The notes under the pieces are model-generated. The model was not told where the DNA came from. It did not search any database and saw nothing but the letters and a program-made list of their open reading frames with translations. From Paracoccaceae bacterium (GTDB taxonomy: Bacteria; Pseudomonadota; Alphaproteobacteria; Rhodobacterales; Rhodobacteraceae): 61,261 nucleotides of DNA. Shown here one piece after another: positions 54,348 through 61,261 of this stretch. The stretch spans positions 1 through 61,261 of the forward strand of contig JASMHC010000013.1 in NCBI GenBank assembly GCA_030750975.1, read 5' to 3'. Positions within the stretch are counted from its first letter, which is position 1. Each line of letters starts with the position of its first letter. The translations under genes were made by a program, and so were the position numbers.

Positions 54348-55868
54348 TCAGTGGACATGGGCCACCTCCATGTCGTGGGCACCGCCCATCATCAATCCGA
54401 TCTGGTCGACCGTCAGACCCGCCGTGTCGCGAACGTCGGACAGACGCCCTTCGTTCAGCGCGGCAAAGCGGTTTGAGATTTCCATCAGCTCGTCCAGATC
54501 CTGCGAGATCACCACAACCGCGGCCCCTCCGGCGGCCAGATCCAGCAAAGCCTGCCGGATCGCAGCCGCTGCCGAGGCATCCACCCCCCAGGTCGGCTGG
54601 TTGACCACCAGCACATCGGGGCGTTGCAGGATTTCCCGCCCGATCACGAATTTCTGCAAATTGCCGCCCGACAGGGCCTGTGCCGAGGTTTCGGTGCCGG
54701 GGGTGCGGACGTCAAATGCGTCGATAATGCGCTGGGCAAATCGTCTTGATCCGCGCCAGTTGATGAACCCCCTGGTCAGCAGCCCTTCGCGGATCGCACC
54801 TGACAATAGCGCGTTTTCGGTCAGGCTCATCGCCGGGGCGGCGGCATGGCCCAGCCGTTCCTCAGGCGCGGCCAGCACCCCCAGACTGCGCCGTGCATTC
54901 GGCCCCAGATGCCCGATCGGCTGGCCCCGCAGGGTGATTGTGCCCGAGGTCACGCGGGTTTCCCCCGAGATCGTGGCCAGCAATTCGTCCTGCCCGTTAC
55001 CGGCAACGCCGCCGATCCCAAGGATTTCCCCCGCCCGCACCGCAAAGCCGACCCCTTTCAGGGTCGTGCCAAACGGGTTCGGGGATGCCGCCGTCAGATC
55101 GCTCAGTTCCAGCAACACCTCGCCTGTCGGTTCGTCCTTGCGTTCCGGCGTGTGCAGGGCCGACCCGACCATCATTTCGGCCATGTCTCTTGCGGTGGTT
55201 TCGGCGGGCACGCATTCGCCCACATTCCTGCCCAGCCGCAGGATTGTCGCGTGGTCACACAAGCTGCGGATTTCCTCAAGCTTGTGACTGATATAAAGGA
55301 TCGAGGTGCCTTCCTCTTTCAGCTGCCGCAATGTTTTGAACAGAATTTCCACCTCTTGCGGGGTCAGCACACTGGTCGGCTCGTCCATGATCAGAAGCTT
55401 GGGGTTTTGCAAAAGACAGCGAATGATCTCGACCCGCTGGCGTTCCCCCGCCGACAGATCTCCGACGATCTGGTGGGGTTCCAAAGGCAGCCCGTATTCT
55501 TCCGACACATCGCGAATGCGCCCCGAAAGCTCGCGCGGGCTGGGCGGGTTCTCCATGCCCAGAGCGATATTCTCGGCCACGCTAAGCGCATCGAACAGGC
55601 TGAAATGCTGGAACACCATCGCCACGCCCAATTGCCGTGCCGCCGACGGGTTGACCGGCTCATACCCGATGCCGTGCAGCTCCATCTGCCCGCTATCGGG
55701 TTTGACCAGCCCGTAGACCATTTTCACCAACGTGGATTTTCCGGCCCCGTTCTCGCCCAGAAGCGCGTGGATTTCCCCCGGCTGGATCGCGAACGAGACG
55801 TCATCATTAGCCACAACGCCCGGATAGGCCTTGGTCAAGCCGGTGATTTTCAACAACGGTTCCGTCAT
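54348..55868 (-). CDS. ABC transporter ATP-binding protein with two ATPase modules, nucleoside type
   Basis: A 506-residue protein made of two tandem ATPase modules, like RbsA/NupA. The first has Walker A GENGAGKST near residue 36, LSAGERQRVEI and IMDEPTSVL. The second has a modified P-loop (GVAGNGQDELLATISG near residue 280) and the signature LSGGNLQKFV. The degenerate second site is normal in this family. ATG at 55868 overlaps the xdhC stop by four bases, tying transporter and enzyme genes together. Confidence 0.92.
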   Translation of the reverse strand: MTEPLLKITGLTKAYPGVVANDDVSFAIQPGEIHALLGENGAGKSTLVKMVYGLVKPDSGQMELHGIGYEPVNPSAARQLGVAMVFQHFSLFDALSVAENIALGMENPPSPRELSGRIRDVSEEYGLPLEPHQIVGDLSAGERQRVEIIRCLLQNPKLLIMDEPTSVLTPQEVEILFKTLRQLKEEGTSILYISHKLEEIRSLCDHATILRLGRNVGECVPAETTARDMAEMMVGSALHTPERKDEPTGEVLLELSDLTAASPNPFGTTLKGVGFAVRAGEILGIGGVAGNGQDELLATISGETRVTSGTITLRGQPIGHLGPNARRSLGVLAAPEERLGHAAAPAMSLTENALLSGAIREGLLTRGFINWRGSRRFAQRIIDAFDVRTPGTETSAQALSGGNLQKFVIGREILQRPDVLVVNQPTWGVDASAAAAIRQALLDLAAGGAAVVVISQDLDELMEISNRFAALNEGRLSDVRDTAGLTVDQIGLMMGGAHDMEVAHVH

Positions 55869-56785
55869 GCCACCCTGCCTTTTGATTGGTCTTTCTGGTT
55901 GTGAATATCTAGTAGCCCCGCGGCCACGCCCACCGCAATGGCCTGCGGGTGCTTTCCAAGGCTCTTTTGCCCGATGGGGCAGGTGATGCGGTCGATTTGG
56001 GCAGGACGGTGACCCAATGCCCCCAGCCGCGCCCGAAACCGCGCCCATTTGGTTTTCGATCCGATCAGCCCGGCGAACCCAAAATCGTGGGACAGCAGCG
56101 CATTGCACAATTCAAGGTCCAGCGCATGGGAATAGGTCAGGATCAGATGGGCGGCCCCGACCGGCGCATGGCGGGCCAGCAGGGCGGGATGGGTGGCGGG
56201 GATCGCCCGTACCCCGTCGGCAATCCGCGCGGGAAACCGTGACGGCCCGGTGTCCACCCAGGTGAGGTCAAACGCGGGCAAGGGGGCCAGCACGTCAACC
56301 AAGGCCCGTCCCACATGGCCTGCGCCCCAAATCCATAGCGGCATTCGCGCGGCCTTAAGCGGTTCGACAAACCACCCGTCGATCATCGCGGGGTCCGGCA
56401 TCAGCCCTTCGCCCCGCGCTTGGGTCAGGATACGTTTGACAGCCAAAGGCATGTCGCCCCGGCCCCGCGCGTAAACCGGCCCTTTGATCGCGGCCAGCCG
56501 CGCGCGGTCGTAAACCTCGGTTATCAGGGTCACTACCCCGCCACAGCATTGCCCGAGGTCGGGTCCCAGGGCGTGACGATCCACACGATCACCCCGCAAG
56601 GCCCGTTCCGAGGCCATCCATTCCAAGGCCCCGCCACCGATTGTGCCCGACTGGCCGCCATCCCAAACCAGCATCGCGGCACCGGTTTCGCGCGGCGACG
56701 ATCCTTTGATCTCGGCGATCACGACCCGCGCCACGCGCCCGTGCTGCGCGACCAGCGCGTTCAGGGCCTCAAGATCAAATGCCAT
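55865..56785 (-). CDS. xdhC: Xanthine dehydrogenase accessory protein
   Basis: A 306-residue XdhC/CoxI family protein that binds and sulfurates the molybdenum cofactor before insertion into xanthine dehydrogenase. The N-terminal KGSSPRETGAAMLV and GTIGGGALEW segments and the C-terminal Rossmann part (WIWGAGHVGRALVDVL) are in place, with Cys pair in LGQCCGG. ATG at 56785 follows GGAGGG and overlaps the end of xdhB; the longer frame lies within it. Confidence 0.92.
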   Translation of the reverse strand: MAFDLEALNALVAQHGRVARVVIAEIKGSSPRETGAAMLVWDGGQSGTIGGGALEWMASERALRGDRVDRHALGPDLGQCCGGVVTLITEVYDRARLAAIKGPVYARGRGDMPLAVKRILTQARGEGLMPDPAMIDGWFVEPLKAARMPLWIWGAGHVGRALVDVLAPLPAFDLTWVDTGPSRFPARIADGVRAIPATHPALLARHAPVGAAHLILTYSHALDLELCNALLSHDFGFAGLIGSKTKWARFRARLGALGHRPAQIDRITCPIGQKSLGKHPQAIAVGVAAGLLDIHNQKDQSKGRVA

Positions 56786-59108
56786 CCCGCGCCCTCCGAA
56801 CTGCGGCCAGCACCCGTTCGGGCGTGGCAGGGCCGTCCAAGCCGGGATAATGCGGGCCACATGCCGCGCAGGCGTCACTTAGGGCCATCAACGCGGAAAT
56901 CCCCAGCATAAAGGGCGGCTCGCCCACGGCTTTTGAGCGGTGAATGGTGTTCTCGCGGTTTTCATTGTCGAACAAATCCACGTTGAACACATCGGGCCGG
57001 TCCGAACAGGCGGGGATTTTATAGGTCGAGGGCGCATGGGTGCGCAAACGCCCCTGGCCGTCCCAAACCAGCTCTTCGGTGGTCAGCCAGCCTGCCCCCT
57101 GCACGTACCCCCCCTCGATCTGGCCAATATCCAGCGCCGGATTCAGACTGCGCCCCGCATCATGCAGGATATCGGCGCGCAAGATACGGTTCTCGCCGGT
57201 CAGCGTGTCGATCACCACCTCGGTCACAGCCGCCCCGTAGGCGAAATAGTAAAACGGACGCCCCTTTCCTTTGACGCGATCCCATTGCAGATCGGGGGTT
57301 TTGTAAAACCCGGTCGAAGACAGCGATACCCGCGCCTGATAAGCCGATTGCGCGGCTTGCGCGAAAGACACCTGCTTTTGGCCCGCACGAACCTGTCCGC
57401 CGGCAAATGTCACCTCGTCCGGGGCGCAATGGCCCGATTGCGCCATATGCGCCGCGATCCGGTCGCGGATCGTCTGACAGGCGGCGCGAACCGCCATCCC
57501 GTTCAGGTCCGAACCGCTCGAGGCCGCCGTCGCCGAGGTGTTCGGCACTTTCGCCGTATCGGTGGCGGTGATCTTCACCTGCGCGACCCCGATCCCGAAC
57601 ACTTCGGCGGCCACCTGGGCCACCTTCAAAAACAGCCCTTGCCCCATTTCGGTGCCGCCATGGTTCAGCATGACCGAGCCATCCTGATAGACATGCACCA
57701 AAGCACCCGCCTGATTAAGATGGGTCAGGGTGAAGGAAATCCCGAATTTCACCGGCGTCAGGGCCAAGCCGCGTTTCAGCACCTCATGCGTCGCATTCCA
57801 CTCGGCCACCGCCGCCCGCCGCGCCTGATAGCCGGAAGAACCCTCAAGCTTGTCGGTCAGAGCGCCCAGCACGAAATCCGTCACCTCCATCCCGTAAGGG
57901 GTTCTGTTCTTTTTCTTTTGTCTGAAAATATCCTCGGGGGGGTGCGGGGGGGCAGACGGCCCCCCCGCTTCGCTGTAGTAATTCGCCCGGCGCACCGCCA
58001 GCGGGTCCATCCCCAATTCATGGGCCACATGGTCCATCACCCGCTCGATCCCGATCATGCCTTGCGGCCCGCCAAATCCGCGAAAGGCCGTGGCGGATTG
58101 GTGGTTGGTTTTCAGACGGTGGCTTTCAATGCGAATGTCGGGCAGGTCATAGGCATTGTCCGCGTGCAGCATCGCCCGATCCGCGACCGGCAATGACAGA
58201 TCCTGTGCCCAGCCGCAGCGCAGGAAATGCTTGAAATCCACCGCCTGCAACCGACCGGATTTGTCGAACCCGACGCGATAGTAGATCCGTATATCGTGGC
58301 GCTTGCCGGTGATCATCATGTCGTCGTCGCGGTCATACCGCATTTTGCATGGCCGACCGGTGGCCCGCGCCGCCAGCGCACAAGCCACCGCCAAAGCATT
58401 GCCCTGGCTTTCCTTGCCACCGAAACCACCACCCATGCGCCGGGTTTCAACCCGCACCGCATGCATGGGCAGCCCCAGCGCATCGGCCACCTTGTGCTGG
58501 ATTTCGCTGGGATGCTGGGTCGAGCAATGCACCACCATATCGCCGTTTTCCTGCGGCAGCGCCAACGAGGACTGACCCTCGAGGTAAAAATGCTCTTGCC
58601 CGCCAACCTCAAAGCGGCCCTCGACCGTATGGGGGCTGGCCTTCATCGCCGTTTTGGCGTCACCGGCGCTCCAGACCACCGGCCCGCCCTCGAACCGGCT
58701 GTCCGCGGCCAGGGCGTCTTCGACCGTCAGGATCGGCGGTGTTTCTTGAACCGAGATCTTGCCCAGCCGGGCCGCCTTGCGGGCATAAAGTTGCGACGTG
58801 GCGATCACGAGGAACAAGGGTTGGCCCAAATAGTGGATCGTGCCGTCCGACAATAGCGGTTCGTCATGGACCGAGGGCGAGACGTCATTGGCGAACGGCA
58901 GATCATCGGCGGTCAGAACGGCGATCACCCCTTCGGCAGACGCAACATCCGACAAGTCCATTCCGGTGATCCGGCCCGCCGCGATCCCAGCAAGCCCAAA
59001 GGCCAGATGCAGGGTGTTTGACGGTGTGGGAATATCATCCACATACCGCGCGGCACCGGTGACGTGCAGGGTGCCGCTGTCATGCCCAAGCGATCTGTGG
59101 ACGCTCAT
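56775..59108 (-). CDS. xdhB: Xanthine dehydrogenase, molybdopterin-binding subunit
   Basis: A 777-residue large subunit. Molybdopterin motifs GGGFGGKESQ (226-235), FRGFGGPQG (342-350) and the C-terminal VGEPPFMLG with the catalytic Glu are intact. Residues about 380-400 (GGPSAPPHPPEDIFRQKKK region) do not look like family sequence; they are encoded by a G/C-rich palindromic repeat at 57913-57968, placed between RRANYYSEA and RTPYGMEV, where relatives have only a short link. The reading frame stays open across it. The start overlaps xdhA by four bases. With XdhA it oxidises hypoxanthine and xanthine to urate in the cytoplasm. Confidence 0.93.
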   Translation of the reverse strand: MSVHRSLGHDSGTLHVTGAARYVDDIPTPSNTLHLAFGLAGIAAGRITGMDLSDVASAEGVIAVLTADDLPFANDVSPSVHDEPLLSDGTIHYLGQPLFLVIATSQLYARKAARLGKISVQETPPILTVEDALAADSRFEGGPVVWSAGDAKTAMKASPHTVEGRFEVGGQEHFYLEGQSSLALPQENGDMVVHCSTQHPSEIQHKVADALGLPMHAVRVETRRMGGGFGGKESQGNALAVACALAARATGRPCKMRYDRDDDMMITGKRHDIRIYYRVGFDKSGRLQAVDFKHFLRCGWAQDLSLPVADRAMLHADNAYDLPDIRIESHRLKTNHQSATAFRGFGGPQGMIGIERVMDHVAHELGMDPLAVRRANYYSEAGGPSAPPHPPEDIFRQKKKNRTPYGMEVTDFVLGALTDKLEGSSGYQARRAAVAEWNATHEVLKRGLALTPVKFGISFTLTHLNQAGALVHVYQDGSVMLNHGGTEMGQGLFLKVAQVAAEVFGIGVAQVKITATDTAKVPNTSATAASSGSDLNGMAVRAACQTIRDRIAAHMAQSGHCAPDEVTFAGGQVRAGQKQVSFAQAAQSAYQARVSLSSTGFYKTPDLQWDRVKGKGRPFYYFAYGAAVTEVVIDTLTGENRILRADILHDAGRSLNPALDIGQIEGGYVQGAGWLTTEELVWDGQGRLRTHAPSTYKIPACSDRPDVFNVDLFDNENRENTIHRSKAVGEPPFMLGISALMALSDACAACGPHYPGLDGPATPERVLAAVRRARDGI
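57913..57968 (-). repeat. Palindromic repeat inside the xdhB reading frame
   Basis: On the minus strand GCGGGGGGGC pairs perfectly with GCCCCCCCGC around five bases, followed by the tail CCCCCCGAGGATATTTT then CAGACAAAAGAA. This equals, in order and sequence, the intergenic repeat at 45925-45980. It adds about 19-20 residues to XdhB without a stop. Confidence 0.8.
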
Positions 59109-60511
59109 GGGGCCACCTCCAGCACATTGGCGGGCGTGCCCTGATCCTCATGCCAGACCCGTCGCAGCATATTCTGCGCCGCGCTTAAGCGATAACCGGC
59201 GCTGGCGCGCATGTCGCTCATGGGTGTGAAGTCTTGTTCGAATGCCGGCAGGGCCTTGGTAATCGTCGCCCCGGCCCAGGGCTGCCCGGTCAGGGCCGCT
59301 TCGACATGGCGCGCGCGTTTGGGAATACCGGCCATTCCGCCAAATGCAATGCGGGAATTGGTGACGATGCCTTTTTCAATCGTGATGTTGAATGCCCCCA
59401 GAACCGCCGAAATATCCTGATCAAAGCGTTTCGACAGCTTGTAGACTTTCAGGTGGTCGGCTTGTTTGGGGATGCGGATCGCTTCGACGAATTCACCCGG
59501 TTTGCGATCCTGTTTTCCGTAGTCGAGGAAGAAATCCTCAAGCGGCAGGGTGCGGCGGGTGTCGCGGTGGCGCAGCTCAAGCGTCGCACCAAGTGCAATC
59601 AATGCTGGGGGGGTGTCGCCGATCGGTGATCCGTTGGCGATATTGCCGCCAATCGTTGCCGCCGCCCTGATCTGGGCCGAAGCAAAACGGCGGAGCATTT
59701 CGACGAAAGACGGATGGCGGTTTTGCATGGCGTCATAAAGACGGTCGATAGTGACCATCGCGCCGACCCGAAGGCTGTCGCCGGTCTCGTCGATCTGTTT
59801 CAGGTCGTCGCAGCGGTTGAGAAAGGCAATCTTGGGCAGGTCGCGCAGGTGTTTGGTGACCCAAAGCCCCACATCCGTCGCCCCCGCGATCAGGGTCGCA
59901 TCAGGATTGTCCGCGTAAAACGCGGCCAGCACGTCTCCGGTTTGCGGGGCGCAAACCGGACCGGTGGGGGGCTCTGCCCCCGTCCCTTCGGGACCCCCCC
60001 GAAGTATTTCGGTAAAGATGAAATCGGGGGTGTCGAGCCAGTCGGCCCGAACTTCGGTCTCGGCCGCTTTAGCGGCTTTGATGATCGGGGCATAGCCGGT
60101 GCAGCGGCAAAGATTGCCGGCCAGCCGGTCGTCATGGTCGGTCTGGCCGTTTTGATGCGCCGCGGCCATCGAGGTGACAAAACCCGGAGTGCAAAAGCCG
60201 CATTGGCTGCCGTGATGATTCACCATGGCTTGCTGTACCGGGTGGAGCGCCCCGTCGGGGGACGCGATGCCTTCGACCGTGTGAATGGCGCGCCCGTGAA
60301 GTTGCGGCAGGAACAGGATGCAGGCATTCAGGGCGGTGATGCGGCCAGGCTCGGACACCATCACCGTGCAGGCACCGCAATCGCCTTCGTTGCAGCCTTC
60401 CTTGGTGCCGGTCAGCCCGTTTTTCGTGCGCAGCCAGTCCAGAAGGGTTTGCGTCGGGTCCGGGTCGGTCAGCCGGACGGTCTCTCCGTTCAGAAGAAAC
60501 GTGATCTCCAT
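59105..60511 (-). CDS. xdhA: Xanthine dehydrogenase, iron-sulfur and FAD subunit
   Basis: A 468-residue small subunit. Cluster one ligands are C40, C45, C48 and C64; cluster two ligands are C104, C107, C135 and C137. An FAD domain of the CO-dehydrogenase flavoprotein type follows (LIAGATDVGLWV near 208) and then its C-terminal domain. The linker between the iron-sulfur and FAD domains (about 165-186, Gly/Pro-rich) is encoded by a palindromic repeat at 59966-60023. It is the first gene of the seven-gene purine operon; the upstream 60512-60798 is shared with dnaE and shows no clear promoter. Confidence 0.93.
   Translation of the reverse strand: MEITFLLNGETVRLTDPDPTQTLLDWLRTKNGLTGTKEGCNEGDCGACTVMVSEPGRITALNACILFLPQLHGRAIHTVEGIASPDGALHPVQQAMVNHHGSQCGFCTPGFVTSMAAAHQNGQTDHDDRLAGNLCRCTGYAPIIKAAKAAETEVRADWLDTPDFIFTEILRGGPEGTGAEPPTGPVCAPQTGDVLAAFYADNPDATLIAGATDVGLWVTKHLRDLPKIAFLNRCDDLKQIDETGDSLRVGAMVTIDRLYDAMQNRHPSFVEMLRRFASAQIRAAATIGGNIANGSPIGDTPPALIALGATLELRHRDTRRTLPLEDFFLDYGKQDRKPGEFVEAIRIPKQADHLKVYKLSKRFDQDISAVLGAFNITIEKGIVTNSRIAFGGMAGIPKRARHVEAALTGQPWAGATITKALPAFEQDFTPMSDMRASAGYRLSAAQNMLRRVWHEDQGTPANVLEVAP
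59966..60023 (+). repeat. Palindromic repeat (second type) inside the xdhA reading frame
   Basis: On the plus strand GGGGGC-TCT-GCCCCC (59967-59981) and GTCCC-TTC-GGGAC (59982-59994) form two adjoining hairpins, followed by the tail GAAGTATTTCGGTAAAG then ATGAAA. I recognise this two-hairpin block with its A/T-rich tail as a repeat common between genes in Rhodobacteraceae. It is opposite in direction to xdhA and is translated as an inter-domain linker. Confidence 0.7.
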
Positions 60512-60798
60512 TTTCAGTTTGCCAGCCGCGGTACCCTAAGCGCCCCTCCCTGATGTGTGCCTTCGATGCGGCGTAGAAAACACACGGGCTTTTTATGGGC
60601 CTATGGAACACGGGAATCAGGCGGTCTGGCAAGCCTTTCCTTGGGGTTTTTGTGGTGGCGAAAGGTGAAAGCGCATGAAATTCAGCAGGTTGGCGCGTTT
60701 TTTCGCATTTCTCCGAAGAGTGCTTTCGGCAAGGCGGGTAAAACAGGCGGGTGAAAATCATGTTTCAGCCGGTTGATCCTGGGGCTAGGGTGCGGGGC

Positions 60799-61261
60799 AT
60801 GAGCAGTGATCCCCGATTCATCCATCTTCGCGTCCATACCGAGTATTCGCTTCTGGAAGGGGCGGTGCGGGTCAAGAAACTCGCCGGTCTGTGCGAGGCC
60901 GCAGGCATGCCCGCGGTGGCCGTGACCGACACCAATTCGATGTTTTGCGCCCTGGAGTTTTCCGTCACCGCAGGCGGCGCGGGCGTTCAGCCGATCATGG
61001 GCTGTCAGGTCGACATAACCTATCTGCCGGTCATTCCGGGCGAGCGGCCCAAGGAACCCGCGCCGGTGGTTCTGCTGGCCCAGAGCGAGGCGGGTTATGA
61101 GAACCTGATGAAACTGTCGAGCTGCCTTTACGTGGACAAGGGCGATCAGCTGCCGCAGGTGACATTGGACGAGTTGCAGGCGCGTTCCGAAGGGTTGATC
61201 TGCCTGACCGGCGGGCCTGAGGGACCGGTTGGCAAATTGTTGCAAAACGGGCAGGGACCTT
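60799..61261 (+). CDS. dnaE: DNA polymerase III alpha subunit, N-terminal part
   Basis: An open frame of 154 codons runs off the right edge. It begins MSSDPRFIHLRVHTEYSLLE and continues with AVAVTDTNSMFCALEF, the PHP domain start of replicative DnaE1, not the error-prone DnaE2/ImuC. In-frame starts upstream (ATG 60760, GTG 60790) are possible; 60799 is chosen because relatives begin just before DPRFIHLRVH. It is divergent from xdhA. Confidence 0.9.
   Translation, partial: MSSDPRFIHLRVHTEYSLLEGAVRVKKLAGLCEAAGMPAVAVTDTNSMFCALEFSVTAGGAGVQPIMGCQVDITYLPVIPGERPKEPAPVVLLAQSEAGYENLMKLSSCLYVDKGDQLPQVTLDELQARSEGLICLTGGPEGPVGKLLQNGQGP

Overview
The window is a stretch of chromosome from a Rhodobacteraceae member, most likely of the marine Roseobacter group. 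This rests on the GC-rich coding style, the gene families and their order (acsA-adk-DUF4212-symporter; smoEFGK-smoS-mtlK in the same order as the Rhodobacter sphaeroides polyol operon; xdhABC with a BMP-type transporter), and on characteristic G/C-rich palindromic repeats that I recognise from genomes of this group. Species assignment is not possible from the sequence alone.

Layout. Positions 1-139 hold the end of an IS66-type element. A periplasmic c-type cytochrome with an FNR-type box follows. Then comes a module for acetate or short carboxylate use (acsA, adk, a DUF4212 small subunit and a sodium:solute symporter), followed by a signalling block: a cNMP/CBS/nucleotidyltransferase protein, a small membrane protein, a single-domain response regulator, and a membrane PAS protein that fuses a degenerate histidine-kinase core to an intact DEDDh exonuclease. 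A sulfatase, an alpha/beta hydrolase and a branched-chain-type ABC transporter with a divergent PAS-LuxR regulator occupy 11.3-19.3 kb. The sorbitol/mannitol operon with its LacI repressor runs from 19.4 to 27.1 kb. After it come an MttB-family methyltransferase, the threonine pathway kbl-tdh, an amidohydrolase, a cupin, and a TRAP transporter with a GlcG-like protein. An unusual three-gene cell-envelope cluster (37.2-41.2 kb: polytopic membrane protein, internally duplicated periplasmic protein, discoidin-like/OmpA protein) sits next to tRNA-Gln. It is followed by panB-panC, a dimethylglycine-dehydrogenase-like enzyme, an HD-domain protein resembling diiron oxygenases with a divergent LysR gene, several single enzymes and an MFS-FAD oxidoreductase pair. 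A nine-kilobase purine operon (xdhA-xdhB-xdhC-ATPase-permease-permease-BMP binding protein) fills 51.2-60.5 kb. The first 154 codons of replicative dnaE run off the right edge.

The most notable observations are these. (1) Roseobacter-type palindromic repeats lie in frame inside both xdhA and xdhB, and a close intergenic relative of the xdhB copy lies at 45.9 kb. (2) A pair of homologous elements (45 of 58 positions identical without gaps) shares a covarying closing stem; each lies 60-70 bases before the start codon of an otherwise unrelated gene (the sulfatase and kbl), and together they are candidates for an undescribed cis-regulatory RNA. (3) The pseudokinase-exonuclease fusion lies in a carboxylate-uptake neighbourhood. 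(4) The envelope cluster has no function I can name. (5) An inverted repeat of about 66 bases lies between the divergent amidohydrolase and cupin genes. (6) A 56-codon gene with a good ribosome binding site lies downstream of the envelope cluster. Most other genes are ordinary catabolic and transport functions of a versatile marine heterotroph.
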